A stretch of DNA of 64,000 nucleotides, taken from the NCBI GenBank assembly GCA_025331445.1, contig JAIWNE010000103.1, positions 56,183-120,182 of the forward strand. Reading direction: 5' to 3'. The notes under the pieces are model-generated. The model was not told the origin of the DNA, made no database searches, and saw nothing but the letters and a program-made list of their open reading frames with translations. Below, in pieces: positions 43,089-55,524 of the stretch. Numbering within the stretch: the first letter of the stretch is position 1; each line of letters starts with the position of its first letter. A program made the translations under genes and the position numbers. Source of the stretch: Blakeslea trispora. Its lineage: Eukaryota; Mucoromycota; Mucoromycetes; Mucorales; Choanephoraceae.

Positions 43089-45218
43089 TTACTTGCCACT
43101 ATTTAACTGTTGCTGATGCTGAGCTGCAGCCATTGCCATCTGTATTGCGGTTTTTCCTGTATTTGAAGGGTTGTGAACGGCAGCAGTCATGTTGGCAGCA
43201 ATCATACCACTAGCCATAGCTAAAGATGCTTGCTGAGGTGTCATTTTAGTACGGCCACTGTTTTGACGCTTTATTGGTATAGTAGCACCACTCATAAGAT
43301 TGTTTGATTGTTGCTTTGGCTGCTGTTGCTGGTTAGCAAAAGTCTGCGATAGACGATTATCTGAACTACCAAAAGCAGCAACAGCATGTCTGACTTGATT
43401 CATACTCATTATATTATTTGGCGTCAAAAAAGGAATGGTAACAAGGTTTCTGAGTTCAGTCTCTGTAAGAAGCTGTGCTCTATGTTTCAAGAACAGGCTG
43501 CCCATTTCATATATTTCAATCTCATTGTCTTCATTGTCGCTCACGTCTGAATCAAATCGCGATGGGTCATACAGGAGAGATCCAGGTTTTGTCTTGCCGC
43601 TATCTGAGAGTTTTGAGGAAAAACTTATACGATCAATAAATAGGCGGCCATTTCTTCCCATTCTCTTTCGAAATCTTGGGCCAATGGGCTTTGTCTTGCC
43701 AGATACTGAAAGTGGTTGATAAAACAGCTGTGGTGTTGTTGGAGTGAAAGGTTGATAGCCAAGCTGATATAAGAGAAGGTTAGTTTGATTCTTCAACCTG
43801 TTATCATTCCATACCTCTGTAACATCTTCATACAAAGCATCGGCTTCTCTTTTGCGAGATAGTTCAGCCTCAATTGCAATTTGAGTAGGCGACTTGTCAA
43901 ATCGAATGTTGTTTTTCAACTTATGAACAGGTATCTTGATGGTAGCACTATGAACACGAGGTATTTAAAGTCAATAAAAAAAATAATCGCAGACGTGATG
44001 TAGTACAATACCCAGAGCCTTCTAAAGAAGTTCTTTGTTTTTTCTTGGGAAGCAAGAGATCCTCGTCTTCTCTAATTCCTAAAATGCGCTGGTACTCATA
44101 AAGTGCACATCTCTTTTCAAATACAGCGTGTTCAATAACAAGGCATTCTTTTCGAATCTTTTCACGGCGTAGCACTCTTTCGAGTAAGTTGCGAGCCATT
44201 TCCATTTCCAAACGAAGGTTACGAAGACGCTCCAAAGACTGCTGGTCTGAACGTCTTGTTTTACGTCCTGGCTTTGTCTCTCTTTTACGAAAGCAGACAT
44301 AAGGGTCCATTTCATTTTTATATGCTTCTTCAGATTTAAGGGAGGGTATCACAGATTTGCCTTCTCTCTTTTGTCGTCTTCTACTCCAATGGTTGTATAT
44401 GATAGACAGATTGAGAACATTTTTAAGTTTAGAATAACTAGGAATATGTCCTAGGAACACTTTGTACTCAGGTATTTGTGGGTCCTATTTTCGATATTTC
44501 AGTATGATAGCAGACTCTTTTTTCTTTCTTTCTACATACCAATGCAAGGTGTGGCCATTGTTGATTTGTGATAGACTCCAGTTCCCACATGATGCTTTCA
44601 AATGAATCTTCAGAAAGGATTTCTCTAGGGTGTTGCTTGTTATAGTCTTCCAGAAAGCTATCATCCTCTTCGTCCATAAGATAAGGACAGCCAATAGAAT
44701 CTTCTACTGTAGATGAGAACCGTATCAGCGTAGAGGGGTCTTTATGATTTTTCTTGTATAAAGCAGTATATTCTTCATCTGGAATACGTCGAGATGCATC
44801 AGGAATAGGAATATATTTTTCTACATTGGCTCCAGTAGTAACAGCAGCTTGAGCTGCAGAGATAGCAGCCTGTAGGTCATGCTATGAACGGGAACCCCCC
44901 GAAAAAATGTATTAGTATCGGACATTTGTTTTGCCTGAGGAAATGATATTATGAGCGCCAAGTTACGCAGCAACTCTTAAAAAAAACATGTATATATGCG
45001 TAGTCTCCCCCAGAAAAATACATGATATGTATATGTAATTAAAGCAAACCTACCTCTTCTTCTTCTTCTTTCTCAACACCTGTTTCTATTTGGGGTACTG
45101 CTCTTTGTATATTAGTGGCGTCCGAAAGGTCAGGAAGTTGATATTCTTTGTATACAGGTAGTGGGTGCTTTGGTGAGAGCTTTTTGACTCGGAATCGAGA
45201 CACCATCTGGTTGACCAT
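43089..45218 (-). CDS. EPL1: EPL1, enhancer-of-polycomb-like NuA4 subunit
   Basis: A multi-exon gene starting at the ATG at 45218 (MVNQMVSRFRVKKLSPKHPL; a second ATG at 45206 is also possible). The EPcA domain follows across exons: VYKEYQLPDLSD, VEKYIPIPDASRRIPDEEY, then a PREILSEDSFESIMWELE block and PEYKVFLGHIP. A basic helical part (DPYVCFRKRETKPGRKTRRS, RNLRLEMEMARNLLERVLRR) comes next, and the C-terminus is Gln/Ala-rich. In yeast Epl1 holds the Esa1-Yng2-Eaf6 catalytic module of NuA4 (Piccolo) to the nucleosome and to the Eaf1 scaffold. Main exons lie at about 45218-45055, 44885-44540, 44490-44010, 43945-43780 and 43765-43089; edges are approximate. The EAF1 gene lies 7.8 kb away. Confidence 0.92.
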
Positions 45219-45405
45219 AGTACTGAGACAAAGAAGCAAGCTTTTAACTAATAAAAACTAGAGAAGTAGCTTACTCAAAGTTGTGTATTTGAAGCCAAAA
45301 TAATTGTTAAAATACAAGGACTTGGTTTCTTTTTTCTTTTTTTTTCGCTCTATTTTTCTATCATTTTCCAAAGGAGAGTTTTTTTTTGGCCCCCTCAGCT
45401 ATAGT

Positions 45406-45418
45406 TGACGTCACGCGT
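45406..45418. promoter_or_regulatory. overlapping CRE and MluI cell-cycle box upstream of EPL1
   Basis: TGACGTCA (full CRE, 45406-45413) overlaps ACGCGT (MCB, 45413-45418) about 190 nt upstream of the EPL1 start. CRE is bound by ATF/CREB-type bZIP factors, MCB by MBF-type Swi6/Mbp1 complexes. Both are short motifs and their use here is inference. Confidence 0.5.
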
Positions 45419-47597
45419 ACACTTAGGCTTATTAAAGTTGGAACAAATTTATTCCCAATTTGGCACACAATCAAAACGACTGTACTTTCTATGCTCACCA
45501 ATCAAGATTGAAGGCCTACCTACTGGTCTGATGCTGCCAGAAGCTCTCTGAATGAGCTCCTGAGAATCCAAAGCATCTTTCTTTTTGAGTTAGTTTTATA
45601 CTGTTTGAGCATTGAGATTGAGCATCAATAACAGCAGCAGCATGAACACTTGTTTCTTTCTCTCTCATCACAAAAAAGAAGTCTCACTTTCTCAATATTT
45701 CCATAATGCTTGTACGTTTTTCTTTGTTATCTTAATTGTTTGTGTTGGGCTCTGCTGAACTATTAAATCTGTACAGCTATTGTGGTTTGTTATGCTTTCA
45801 AATTTCATGACTTTGTTGCTCTAGATGTCTTTGAAAAATAACGCTGTCCATTTTCAATAAGATAAGATAGAAAAACAGAACTTATTTCTCTTCTGAAAAA
45901 AGTATAAAGACTAAAGAATCTCTTACTGCTGCCAAAGAAAACTACTATGCGGTCAGACACAAAAGGCTTTGCTGCTTGAAATGTAGACAAATCTGGGACT
46001 TAACTCTTCCCAAGCAAGTCAAACAATTGCCATCGGGAGCAGGTAGTCAACTCGTTTGATCAAAATCTGACAACAACAATTGATGGATTAGTTGAGATCT
46101 TTGAGAATATTTTGTATAAAGAATGTGGCATTTCCCTATACATCCTATAGCCAAGTCGAATTAGATTACACCTATAATTACTAAAAACCTTCTAATACAA
46201 TGCTAACATCATATTAGAAGGTAGAAATCATATAAATAGTTCTATACATGTTATTGGTACTGAATTTAAATTACGAGAGATTGATTTCCATTTACTTTTG
46301 ACTTGTGTATCTTTCCTTACTTTTAATAAAGGATGAAAGGTGGTAAAGTGGGGGGTACCTACTTCCCAAATGATATTTTGTCTTCTTTCCTTTTCATGTA
46401 ACAATAACACCCTTATAAAATGCAATACTTCAATTGACCTACTTTTCTCTTCTTTGGGAATTATCCAGATATCTCGAGAATTAGAAAAGTAGGCAATTTC
46501 ACATATAATTATCCAAGTTATCATATATTATCATCATGTTATTAACCTAAATAAAGCTTATTATAATTATCCCAAAATTAATATAGTTCAGTTCTATCTC
46601 GCAGTTTGTTAAAAATCTATAATTTCCCATATTTCAAGGATTAAAGGAGACTCATTTCGCTTAGCCGACTCATAACACAACTTATTGACTCATAAATTCA
46701 AACAACACAAAGAAGTTCGGATTCGCAAAATAAGAGAAATACCACCATTTAATGATATGAAGCCAGAAAAGAATAAGCTATCTTAAGCACTACTTTTTTC
46801 GGATTGAGGCAGGGATTTGATATCGATATGTCTTGTAAAGGAGCTTTGTCTTCATCCAGTAAACCAGCAGTTATTAAGACCAACTTAACCAAGGCTATAT
46901 TACGTGTTGTGTTGAGCTATATCCAGTTCTAGTGTTGTTTGACTATGCTTTAAGAAGTGCACATAGTTGCATAATGAGTTAGCCAGTTGGGCTGAATTAT
47001 CCTTACAATTTGACGGAGACATTAGAGGCTTTCGCATCTGTTCATCACTATTGATCTTATGGTCAACCTCTGACCTGCATCATTGGAGAGCTTACCTAGC
47101 TACCTATTTAAAGGTCAGTTGTAGTCCCTCATTTTGTAAAAAGGCTTGGTGAACCCGAAGACAAGCAAAGGCCTACACTAGTCCCAGCTTTGTCTTTGGA
47201 TTGTGCTAGTCTCTCCCTTTCTCAAGACAATTTTAGGAAGAAAATAAAAAACTAGATTGAACATAACAATGAAGTTTGAGGTGACAAGGAAGAAAGTCAA
47301 TAGGAATCACCAATGAAATGTACACCTCCATTATCGCTTTTTGTCTTTGCGTTCCTTACAGAAAGCCAAGCTTACACTTGTTGCTTGACATTCAAGTCTA
47401 GCCATTTGACATGTAACTATTGATACTTATTTATTAACAAAAATAAGTCTACTGAAAGAAACTAAAGCGAGTGAAGTTATCAAAGGAAGGGTAAATAGAG
47501 GGTGAAAGCATTATACACAATAAAAGCTCAATAAAGCATAAGCAAAAAGGAAGAGAGAGATTGAATGTCAAAGTCAGCCGGATTGTAGAGTCAGACA
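45419..47597. other. 2.2-kb intergenic region
   Basis: Upstream flank of EPL1 and 3' flank of the RhoGEF gene. There is no convincing open frame. At about 46186-46222 a pair of short repeats (CTTCTAATA...TATTAGAAGG) forms an imperfect hairpin. Confidence 0.5.
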
Positions 47598-49331
47598 CTA
47601 AGCTGTGCTCTCTTGAATTTGCGCCGAATTGACTCCTGGTTTCCTGGAAGATTCAGATGCAGCTGCTTTTCTTAGCTTGGATTGCCTAGAATTTTCAAGC
47701 TGAGCAATTAGTTTTTCAATACATGTAACCCAATGTGTTTGATCTCGTGGGCTGGCAGTACGAAAAATGTGAACTGTAGGGCCACCCATAAACGTTGTGT
47801 TTAAAGAATCAACACCCTGAAAAGAAGATGTGATCTCTATCGACCAATCTTCTAGACCGGATTCTTCAGTAGTCAATGCTCTTACTTTAGCCTTGTCCAA
47901 AACAATATGTCCTTTGTACTGAAGACCGCCATTACCCTTCTTTCGAGCAAAAACGATAATGTCAGAGAACAAGAAATAGGATCTATCTTCGCCTGCTAGT
48001 CGGATTACTTTGTCAAAATGATTTTGGAGATGGAGTCTACGTTCAGCTTTGACACCGAATGGTTGTCCTGACATAGAGTTTAGAATGTCATACACATCAT
48101 CCACATTTTTGGTATCTTCAATTCTATTTATGTATGTTGTCACGTTGGTTATTCTTGTGCACTCTAAAGATCATATTAAATAAGCAAATGATGGTCTCAC
48201 CTGTACTTAAATTCTTCGACAATCGCCTTAATTCGTGTTTTGCATTGCATTAAGCCAATGTAATCCGGATGTAGAGAAGATGTACTTTCGGAAAGTGTTG
48301 TCAACAATTCAGCATAGCGTGGAATGCATGCACTGGGTGCTCTTAACAAAGATAGTAGTGATTGGTCTTGCAAATTGTTTTTTTTATCGACAGTCTTAGT
48401 ATGGTTGCCATTAGTTAGAACAAAAAAAGTTACGCTAGCATTATTTGTACCTCTTACCTCTACAAATTTCTTGAATGGCTGATATCGCATCATTCTTTCA
48501 AAGGTAGTGATAGATACATCGTATTGACCAAGATAAGCATGGTAATGCTGTTGCAACCTAGGGAACTGTGTTTGGAGTTAGTCTTATTTTTCAGGCGGAC
48601 TCTTGTTTATTTATTTTTGGCACTTACCCATGTCTGGATAACATCTGATATGATTTGTGTCGGTCCCCAAATGCTTAAACTATTTAACATTACTTTAGTT
48701 ACCATAAATCAAAGGTAGTGCAAAGTATATGTATTAGTTACCGTGCTTCTAAGCTCTTTACAACATCAGAATGAAACTGATAAATGTCTTCCAAGTTGCC
48801 AAATAGCCAAAGCATCTCTTTCTCTGTACATAGAGGCTTTTTTGACCCCAAGAACTTGATGGTGTGCTGCTTGTTGTGTCTTAATGGCTGTATAAATAAA
48901 TTTGTGATTGCCTCCAACCTGTCAAGATATCTTCTCTCGGTTTCGTATAACTGTCGAATCAAACTATCTCTTTGTTGGTGTACCATTTCTTGATCTAGCA
49001 GAAACAGATCAAATGGTCTCTTAATATTCTCACACTCTTCTCTTCAACAACATGACCCAATTCTCTTCTACGCTTGCTTACCTATTAATGTACTGTCAAC
49101 ATCATCGAAATCGAGACTATCAATTATGTCAAAGTCATCGAGTCCGGCTGGTACAAACGTCTGCTCGAACGATGCAGCTATCGACCCATTTTGTTGTACG
49201 TATGAGCCGCTGCTAGTAGAGGTGTGAATGCTTATAGGGTCAGACATGGTAGATTGTGTTCTAGATGCTGAATGATAGGAATCGATATCAACACAATCGT
49301 CTGATGTTTGTGTATTCTTTGAGAATGGCAT
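47598..49331 (-). CDS. DH-PH Rho guanine nucleotide exchange factor
   Basis: A multi-exon gene from the ATG at 49331; the frame's more distal start is a TTG. A 90-residue acidic Ser-rich N-terminus precedes a DH domain: RDSLIRQLYETERRYLDRLE (CR1), FGNLEDIYQFHSDVVKSLEA, FERMMRYQPFKKFVE, then ACIPRYAELLTTLSES and a long helix. A PH domain ends the protein (FDKVIRLAGEDRSYFLFSDI, YKGHIVLDKAKVR, TASPRDQTHWVTCIEKLIAQ). DH catalyses GDP release from Rho-family GTPases and PH tunes membrane binding. No BAR, CNH or SH3 module is visible, so this is a compact GEF whose target GTPase cannot be told. An in-frame intron near 48360-48440 makes one segment look longer than it is. Confidence 0.88.
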
Positions 49332-49632
49332 TGTTATTTCGGGCAACAATAAGTATATATAAAGAGAGATGTGTATTATGAGAGAGCAAAAGGCAAAAGA
49401 AGTCAGAGCGAAAGAGAAAGCACGTTATTGTTGATCATCGTCACAAACTTTTTTTTTTTACATTGTACAAAAAGACTAAACATAAAAATGGCACTTGTGC
49501 CCGCTAAAATTGTCATTCATTGCAATAAGTGTCAGTATGAGGTCCGCAAAAGTGGCCATTTTCCTCTGACTTTCTTTTTTGTTTTTGGGTGGGACAAAGA
49601 AACCTTTTTTTTTCTTAATTTTCATACTTTAA
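49332..49632. promoter_or_regulatory. bidirectional promoter of RhoGEF and DOA10-like genes
   Basis: A 301-bp gap between divergent genes with GA-rich and T-rich tracts. A short plus-strand ATG frame at 49488 (MALVPAKIVIHCNKCQYE) lies in the probable 5' leader of the DOA10-like gene and may be an upstream ORF. Confidence 0.45.
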
Positions 49633-52600
49633 ATGAAAGACGAACAAGGTATCCTTGAGAACTCTTTACACTATCAATCCTTTTTCTAGTTTAGCAGACT
49701 AAACAGTGACAAAAGCTATTTGTAGAGTATGTAGATCTGGACCAACGACTAGCCAACCTTTATTTCATCCTTGCAAGTGTTCCGGAAGCATTCGCTTTGT
49801 TCATCACGATTGGTACTCGAAATTGCATTGTTTCTTAAAGACAACCAAGTTAACTATAGTATCAATATAGCCTATCTCGATGGCTTTCTCATAGCAACAA
49901 AAAGTAAGCAGAAAATTCTTCTGGATGTTTCTAAAGCCTTGATCTGAAACGAATTTGTTTATGTCAAGTTACTGTGAATTATGCAATCATCGCTTTATCT
50001 TTACACCTATATATCGACATGATATGCCTGCTCGAATTCCTTTACGCATACTGTTACGCCAATCAATATATTATACATTCAGTGCTACTCTTTTTTGTAT
50101 TCGTTTCGGACTTGCAGTGCTTATCTGGCTTTTTTTGATACCTGTTCTCACCACTTGGACATGGCGATTTTATTTTTGGACTGGATCACATAGTTTGCAA
50201 GGAAACAAAGAAATAAAAAAAGGCTTGCTTGATTACGGATGGAGGTAATTACTGGCTGCTTCGAAGGAAAGAAAGAAAGACTGACTGCCTTTTGTTATAG
50301 TGAAGCATTGGCTGATTGCCTTCAGGGGCTTTCTATCACGGCCACAGTTGTTGTCTTGTTTGTTGCAGCCTACCTCTTTCGAGATTGGGTTATTCGAAAT
50401 ACCGCTAGTATTCAGTCAGAGCAACAGATGCTACAACCAGAGCGCGATAGAGGAAGACAACTCGCAACACGTCTGGAGGCACTTCGCCAAGAACTTGAGC
50501 AACGAAGAAATGAAATGGAAATAGAAGAAGTCAGTGGATATAACAACCCATATGCTACTAGTGTTTCACCTTACGAGGCGCAAAACAGACTCTTATCCAA
50601 TCTAATTGATGAAGGTGATATACCTCTGAATCCCCCTAGTGGGACGCAGTCTCCTTTTGCTAGTTGGAGAGACTACCAACAGGGAAATAGCAATAGTAGC
50701 TTGAACGATCACACGATAGACCATGCAAATCAAAAGGGTTTGTCCAGATCAACTAGCATGCTTAGACTGCAAGAACCGATAGACTATTTTGGAAGTTCAT
50801 CAGTGACTCCAATACAACCAGTATCACTAAATCAAGAGCTCACGGCTTCACAGCCAAACCATCAACCTCAGGAGCTCGACACTGGAAATCCAAATGCTGA
50901 TGATCAAGAACCATTTAATTTTTCAGAAAATATGGATAGTTTTCTGGAAGCTATAGGCATGCGAGGAAATATACTGACACTTATAAAAAACGCTGTGTTA
51001 ATGACGTTGATGATCAACCTGTGTTTGTGGATTATTATATGGATTCCTTATGTTATTGGAAGTTCAATCATTTCAGTGAGCATCATATATACTTTCTTTT
51101 AGCTTGTGTTTTTCTTAACTTGTTACTTTTTTGAAAAAAAAAAAAAAAGATTGATTTTGTAAACTTGATGGATATCTCAGCAAATACGATATATTCCATG
51201 CTGGATTCAATCATTAGCCTTTTTCTGGACAAGGCCATCATACCTCTTTACACTCAGACTGGAATAACGGTTAGCTTGGCTCTGCCCAGTTCTATTGCAT
51301 TGGCTCTTCGAAGTGCTCAAAACAATCTTGTTGCCAGTCTTCATTTTACTTTCGAGTCAATTCACATCTTGCTTATGAGTGATTGTTCTCTCTTAGGAAG
51401 ATGTTTCGCGCTATTAAGCTCTGACATCAAGCCCCTAGTCAATGCTAGCAACTGGGAATTGATTCGTTCAAGCGTTCATTCAATACTCATAGCTATCTTT
51501 AGACGATGGAAGCAATGTGCAACTGGTCAAAGCTATCTTGATCGCTCAATATGTACGCTTACAGGCTACACCGTTTTAATCTCTATTGGATCATGGTACG
51601 TGGCAAGGACGCGTCGTTCCGATGAACCTACAAGTCAGGCATTTCGTCAGCAGTGGGTTTTCTTAAAAGTATTGTTTTTTATTTCTCTTGAGCTCGTAGT
51701 CCTTCCGACCCTGTACGGTATTTTGTTAGACATCTCAACATTGCCTCTTTTCACTGATCAGTCTATCAAAACTCGCTTTCATTTTGTATTACTCAATCCT
51801 TATTCAGGCATACTCATACATTGGTTCATTGGGACAGGGCTTGTGCTTCAATTCTCCATTTTTATCGAACTCATAAGAGAAGTTGTAAGACCAGGTGTAT
51901 TGTATTTCCTGCCTGATCCCAAGGATCTTCGCTATCGACCTATTCAAGATATTGCAGAACAGCCAGTCTTGCTCTTGATTAAGAAGATGTGTCGCGTGGC
52001 TTTTGTTTATTTTATGCTGATTTTAGTTGGTATGGGGATAGTAACCATCATCGTTAGTAAATACAGTGGCATCTATCCCATCATCTGGACATTTAGGTTT
52101 GTTTGTCTATAATATCACTACTGCATATCTTGACTAATTTGATTTTGCTAGTAATCCCATCATGCCAATTCCTATTGATCTGCTTATTATCCAGTTCTTG
52201 TTACCGCCTGCCATGAAATATCTTGTGCCTCGAGAATTTTCTAAAAAATCTGTTACAACTTGGTGGCATATTGTGTCTAGACACCTTCGATTATCATCGT
52301 ACATGTTTGGCGGTAGATACCCTAGGGAAGAAGGTACATTTGTCTCTCGATCGAGATATGGCTGGCTACGATATCGCTTTTACCGCCTATATAATCAAGA
52401 TATTGCTTTTCAAAAGGACAACGGTAGGCTAATGCGCGTTCCGTCTCACGATCATGTTCCACTTGTCCTGCTTAGTCGAAGAATGATTGTTCCGGTAGAT
52501 GAAGTAACGCTCGAGCCTCTGGATCCAACAGAACGTAGATTAATGCATCCAGCCGTGACTAAGTTTGGAAGTGTGGAAGCGGATACAACTGTTGTCTACA

Positions 52601-53744
52601 TTCCTTCCCGTTTCAAGCTTCGTATCTCTATGTTTGTCTTTCTTATTTGGGTGACAGGTTCTATCTTGATGTGTTCAATCACGGTTGTACCATGTAAGCA
52701 TATATTCTAATCTCATAAAAAAAGAAATGCGCGCTCGCTTGCTAACTGATATATAGTGCTTTTAGGACGTCTCCTATTCTCTAAATTGCAATCTGAGCAA
52801 ACCATAGTTATTCATGACCTTTATTCTTTCACATTGGGAGCCTGTGTAATGATCTCATTGTATTTCTTGCTCAACTCTATTGTGCAGAAATACCAGTCAA
52901 TACGCCAAAATCGTATGATTGTTAATTGGAGATCTCTTGGAACAAAAGCTAGAGAGGTAGATAGTTTATCATGGCTATTGAAGAAATTGTCTTGATGTTT
53001 TTTTTCCCTTTTGCTAGATCGTTGTATTTACGTATATGGCTTTTATGTTTGGACTACTAATACCTCTTATGTTGGGCATTGTGCTTGATCTGTACTTATT
53101 CTCATCCTTGAGGTATTACAATGAAGGTGAATATGCTGTTGAGCTATACTTGGTAGCGGTAAGTTGAATCAGTTTTGGCTTTTCAACAGACCTTGTCATA
53201 CTCATCTTTTTGCAACTCTTCCTTTTTGATCATATGCTGCTTGCCTCTTTTTTTTTTTCAAAAAGGACTGGGCCTTGGGTCTTGCAGGAATGAACATGTT
53301 TCATGGAATAATTTGCACCTCATCATCTCGTTTTAGCCCAACCTTGCGTGAACGGTTTATACAGTTAAATTTAAGCAACTTCACTAATTTGAATATAGGA
53401 CATGTCAGCAAAAATGTGATAGCTCCTTTGGCTATGTGTCTTTTTCTTATCATTCTTCTACCAAGTATTACTTGTGCAGTAGTAATATACACTTTTGGTA
53501 AGCTTACAAATACATTGTTCTTTTTTGGACTCTTACATTAATCAGCAAATGCCTTAAAATTTTAGCCATATATGACCCTGTGCTTAAGCTATTGATATTC
53601 CGCTATGCCCATATTTTTTATCTTTGTGGGGCCTGCTGCTCAGCTGTTGCTTATGGCTGTCTCGTTTTATCTCGATACATTGTGCATCGCATGCGTAATG
53701 ATGTGTATCTTGTAGGCCAAAAGCTTCACAACATGGAAGAGTGA
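49633..53744 (+). CDS. DOA10: DOA10/SSM4/MARCH6-type ER membrane RING-CH ubiquitin ligase
   Basis: About ten exons, with a 16-nt first coding exon (49633-49648) spliced to 49716-49812, 49871-49903, 49969-50244, 50301-51075, 51150-52096, 52152-52693 and others to 53744; roughly 1,140 aa. The N-terminal RING-CH domain is complete: ICRVCRSG, HPCKCSGSIRFVHHDCLSRW and YCELCNHRFIFTPIYRHDMP. Many transmembrane segments follow, with the conserved TD-like core. Visible family blocks are ALADCLQGLSITATVVVLFV, LREVVRPGVLYFLPDPKDLR-type (seen as LIREVVRPGVLYFLPDPKD), and HRMRNDVYLVGQKLHN at the end. Doa10 marks misfolded ER and nuclear-envelope proteins for degradation. It is shorter than yeast Ssm4 (about 1,300 aa) but keeps both ends. 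Confidence 0.93.
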
Positions 53745-53885
53745 ACTTGAATATTCTTTCGGACATTGTAAACAGATGTTTCTTTCAATTTTTAACTTTT
53801 TATCATTTCTCCGCAATAAAGTAACATAAGATAAATATACATTACATAAAAGGTATTCTTTTTCGTTTTATTTCAGTTTTTGAAC

Positions 53886-54377
53886 ATGCCTATTCTTGAA
53901 ATCGTTTCTGCTACTGCCCCCAAAGATGTCAACGCCTTTACTAAGCGTTTGAGTGCTGTCTTTGCCGAATACATTGGCAAGCCCGAAAGTGTAATATTGT
54001 TTTCGTCAACTACTTTCAACAAAATACTTATTGCATGACTATCTTTCTTCTCTTTCATTCGAAATAGTATTGTTTGGTTACCTTTACCAAAACCGATAGC
54101 CTTACTTTTGCTGGATCCGATGAACCTGGCTTCTTTGCCAAAGTCACCTCTATTGGCCATATTGGTAAGTTGGATTATCTTAAAATACGCGTATCACTCA
54201 TTTTTTTTTCCAGACAATGAGCGCAACTCAAAGTTAACTAAGGCTATTACAGAAGAGCTTCAAAAAGAATTGGGTGTTGCCGACGATCGTGGTTACTTTT
54301 ACTTCATGGACGCCCCTGGCGCAAACATTGGTTTTAGAAAAGACACCTTTGCTAACATTGCTAGTAAAACATTCTAA
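53886..54377 (+). CDS. MIF-like tautomerase-superfamily protein
   Basis: Three exons (53886-53990, 54068-54164, 54214-54377) give 121 aa, the usual MIF length. Pro follows the initiator Met (MPILEIVSATAPKD), the catalytic base of the superfamily after Met removal. SLTFAGSDEPGFFAKVTSIG and DNERNSKLTKAITEELQKEL match the MIF fold, ending in YFYFMDAPGANIGFRKDTFA. MIF proteins form trimers with keto-enol tautomerase activity and act as cytokines in animals; the fungal role is unknown. No signal peptide, as for other MIFs. It lies 141 bp after the DOA10-like gene on the same strand. Confidence 0.93.
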
Positions 54378-55363
54378 ACTATGTAATAAAAGTGTAAATG
54401 AAATTCGAGAAAATTACTTTATGTAGCTCTGGATTGAAGGAATACACTTCAAATTAGAAAGATGAACCGCATTTTTATATTAGTAAAGGAAAGCATTATA
54501 GTTGTTTGGGATACTGATCTTGATTTTCTTTGGGAAAGTATCTGCGTCTTCAAGCTCTTGCTACTTTTTTGTTGTTGTTGTTGTTGTTATATAACAATCA
54601 GCCCTTCTAGCAAACCTATAGGCTTTGTAGTTAACAAGCAACGGTGATTTGGAGTGCTTGAAGCTATTTCAATAGCTGCTAACAAAATTCATGCAAACAG
54701 CTAGCTTAATTTTTGTCATGAGTGGACCTTACAAATTAATCTCAATCAATGTGCATACAAAGCACTAACAAACCTAACAATCAGGAAATCTTTTTCGAAA
54801 AGCTTGCTCATGGTTATTTGTTCACAATCTTTCCCTGGAAGATAATTTAGCACAGGCATTCCTCAAGTACAATGACAAATTAACCAGTATAATCAGGTCA
54901 AACCTCGATCATCATAAAGTACTCGAATCTGATGTTATTCGTGTGATCCTGACTGGCATTGAGGTTCAAACAAAGAACAAGTCAGTCAGTCGATGTATAT
55001 TGCATAAGAATTAAGTAATGTGGTAGCTGTGAATTGAACAAGCCTACACATTATAAGCAGTATATGAACCATTCGAATGAAGGGACGAAGTACAATAAGT
55101 ATAACTAAGTAATCCCAAACATGCTAACATAGCATCTTTGATTAGATGACCTAATTCTTGGCTGCTACGACTAAACAGTACCTTTGGACTTTGACCTGGC
55201 TTATTCGCATCTCAAGTTGGTATCAGATTATGTTTCGTTAATAGGGACATTTACATTTTTCTCTATGATCTGCATGCTAGTATGTTGCTAATCAATAGTT
55301 GTAAGAAATTGGCCAAGTACAAAAAAAAAAAGCAAAAGTACAATATAAAAAGTCTCATCTAAA
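54378..55363. other. intergenic
   Basis: No gene is seen. A short (GTT)n tract lies at about 54570-54588; the ORFs here are short and unsupported. Confidence 0.5.
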
Positions 55364-55524
55364 TTTTTATCCGTATGTAAAATTGCTTTTCAAGAAAAAA
55401 AAAATAGATGCAGCAGTCAAATAGCTTTGATAGAAGCACAAAAATAGAGGCTGCCTAACGTTGTTAATCTGGCTGTTGCATCTATCTTTTTTTCTTGAAG
55501 AGCAATTTTACGTACGGATAAAAA
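55364..55524. mobile_element. foldback (MITE-like) element with 55-nt inverted arms
   Basis: Left arm 55364-55418 and right arm 55470-55524 are near-perfect inverted copies, with a 51-nt loop. Shared blocks in order from the outside are TTTTTATCCGTA, GTAAAATTGC, TTCAAGAAAAAAA and TAGATGCA. Mismatches are few (T/C, T/C, A-run length, G/A, T/C). The whole could fold as a single hairpin RNA or DNA. There is no coding sequence. It is either a miniature inverted-repeat transposable element or a snap-back repeat. Confidence 0.75.

Noticed and set aside
49488..49658. MALVPAKIVIHCNKCQYE frame as the start of DOA10
   Set aside because: The RING-CH exon joins in phase to the short exon at 49633 (MKDEQ then AICRVCRSG), which gives the expected N-terminus; the upstream frame is at most a leader ORF.
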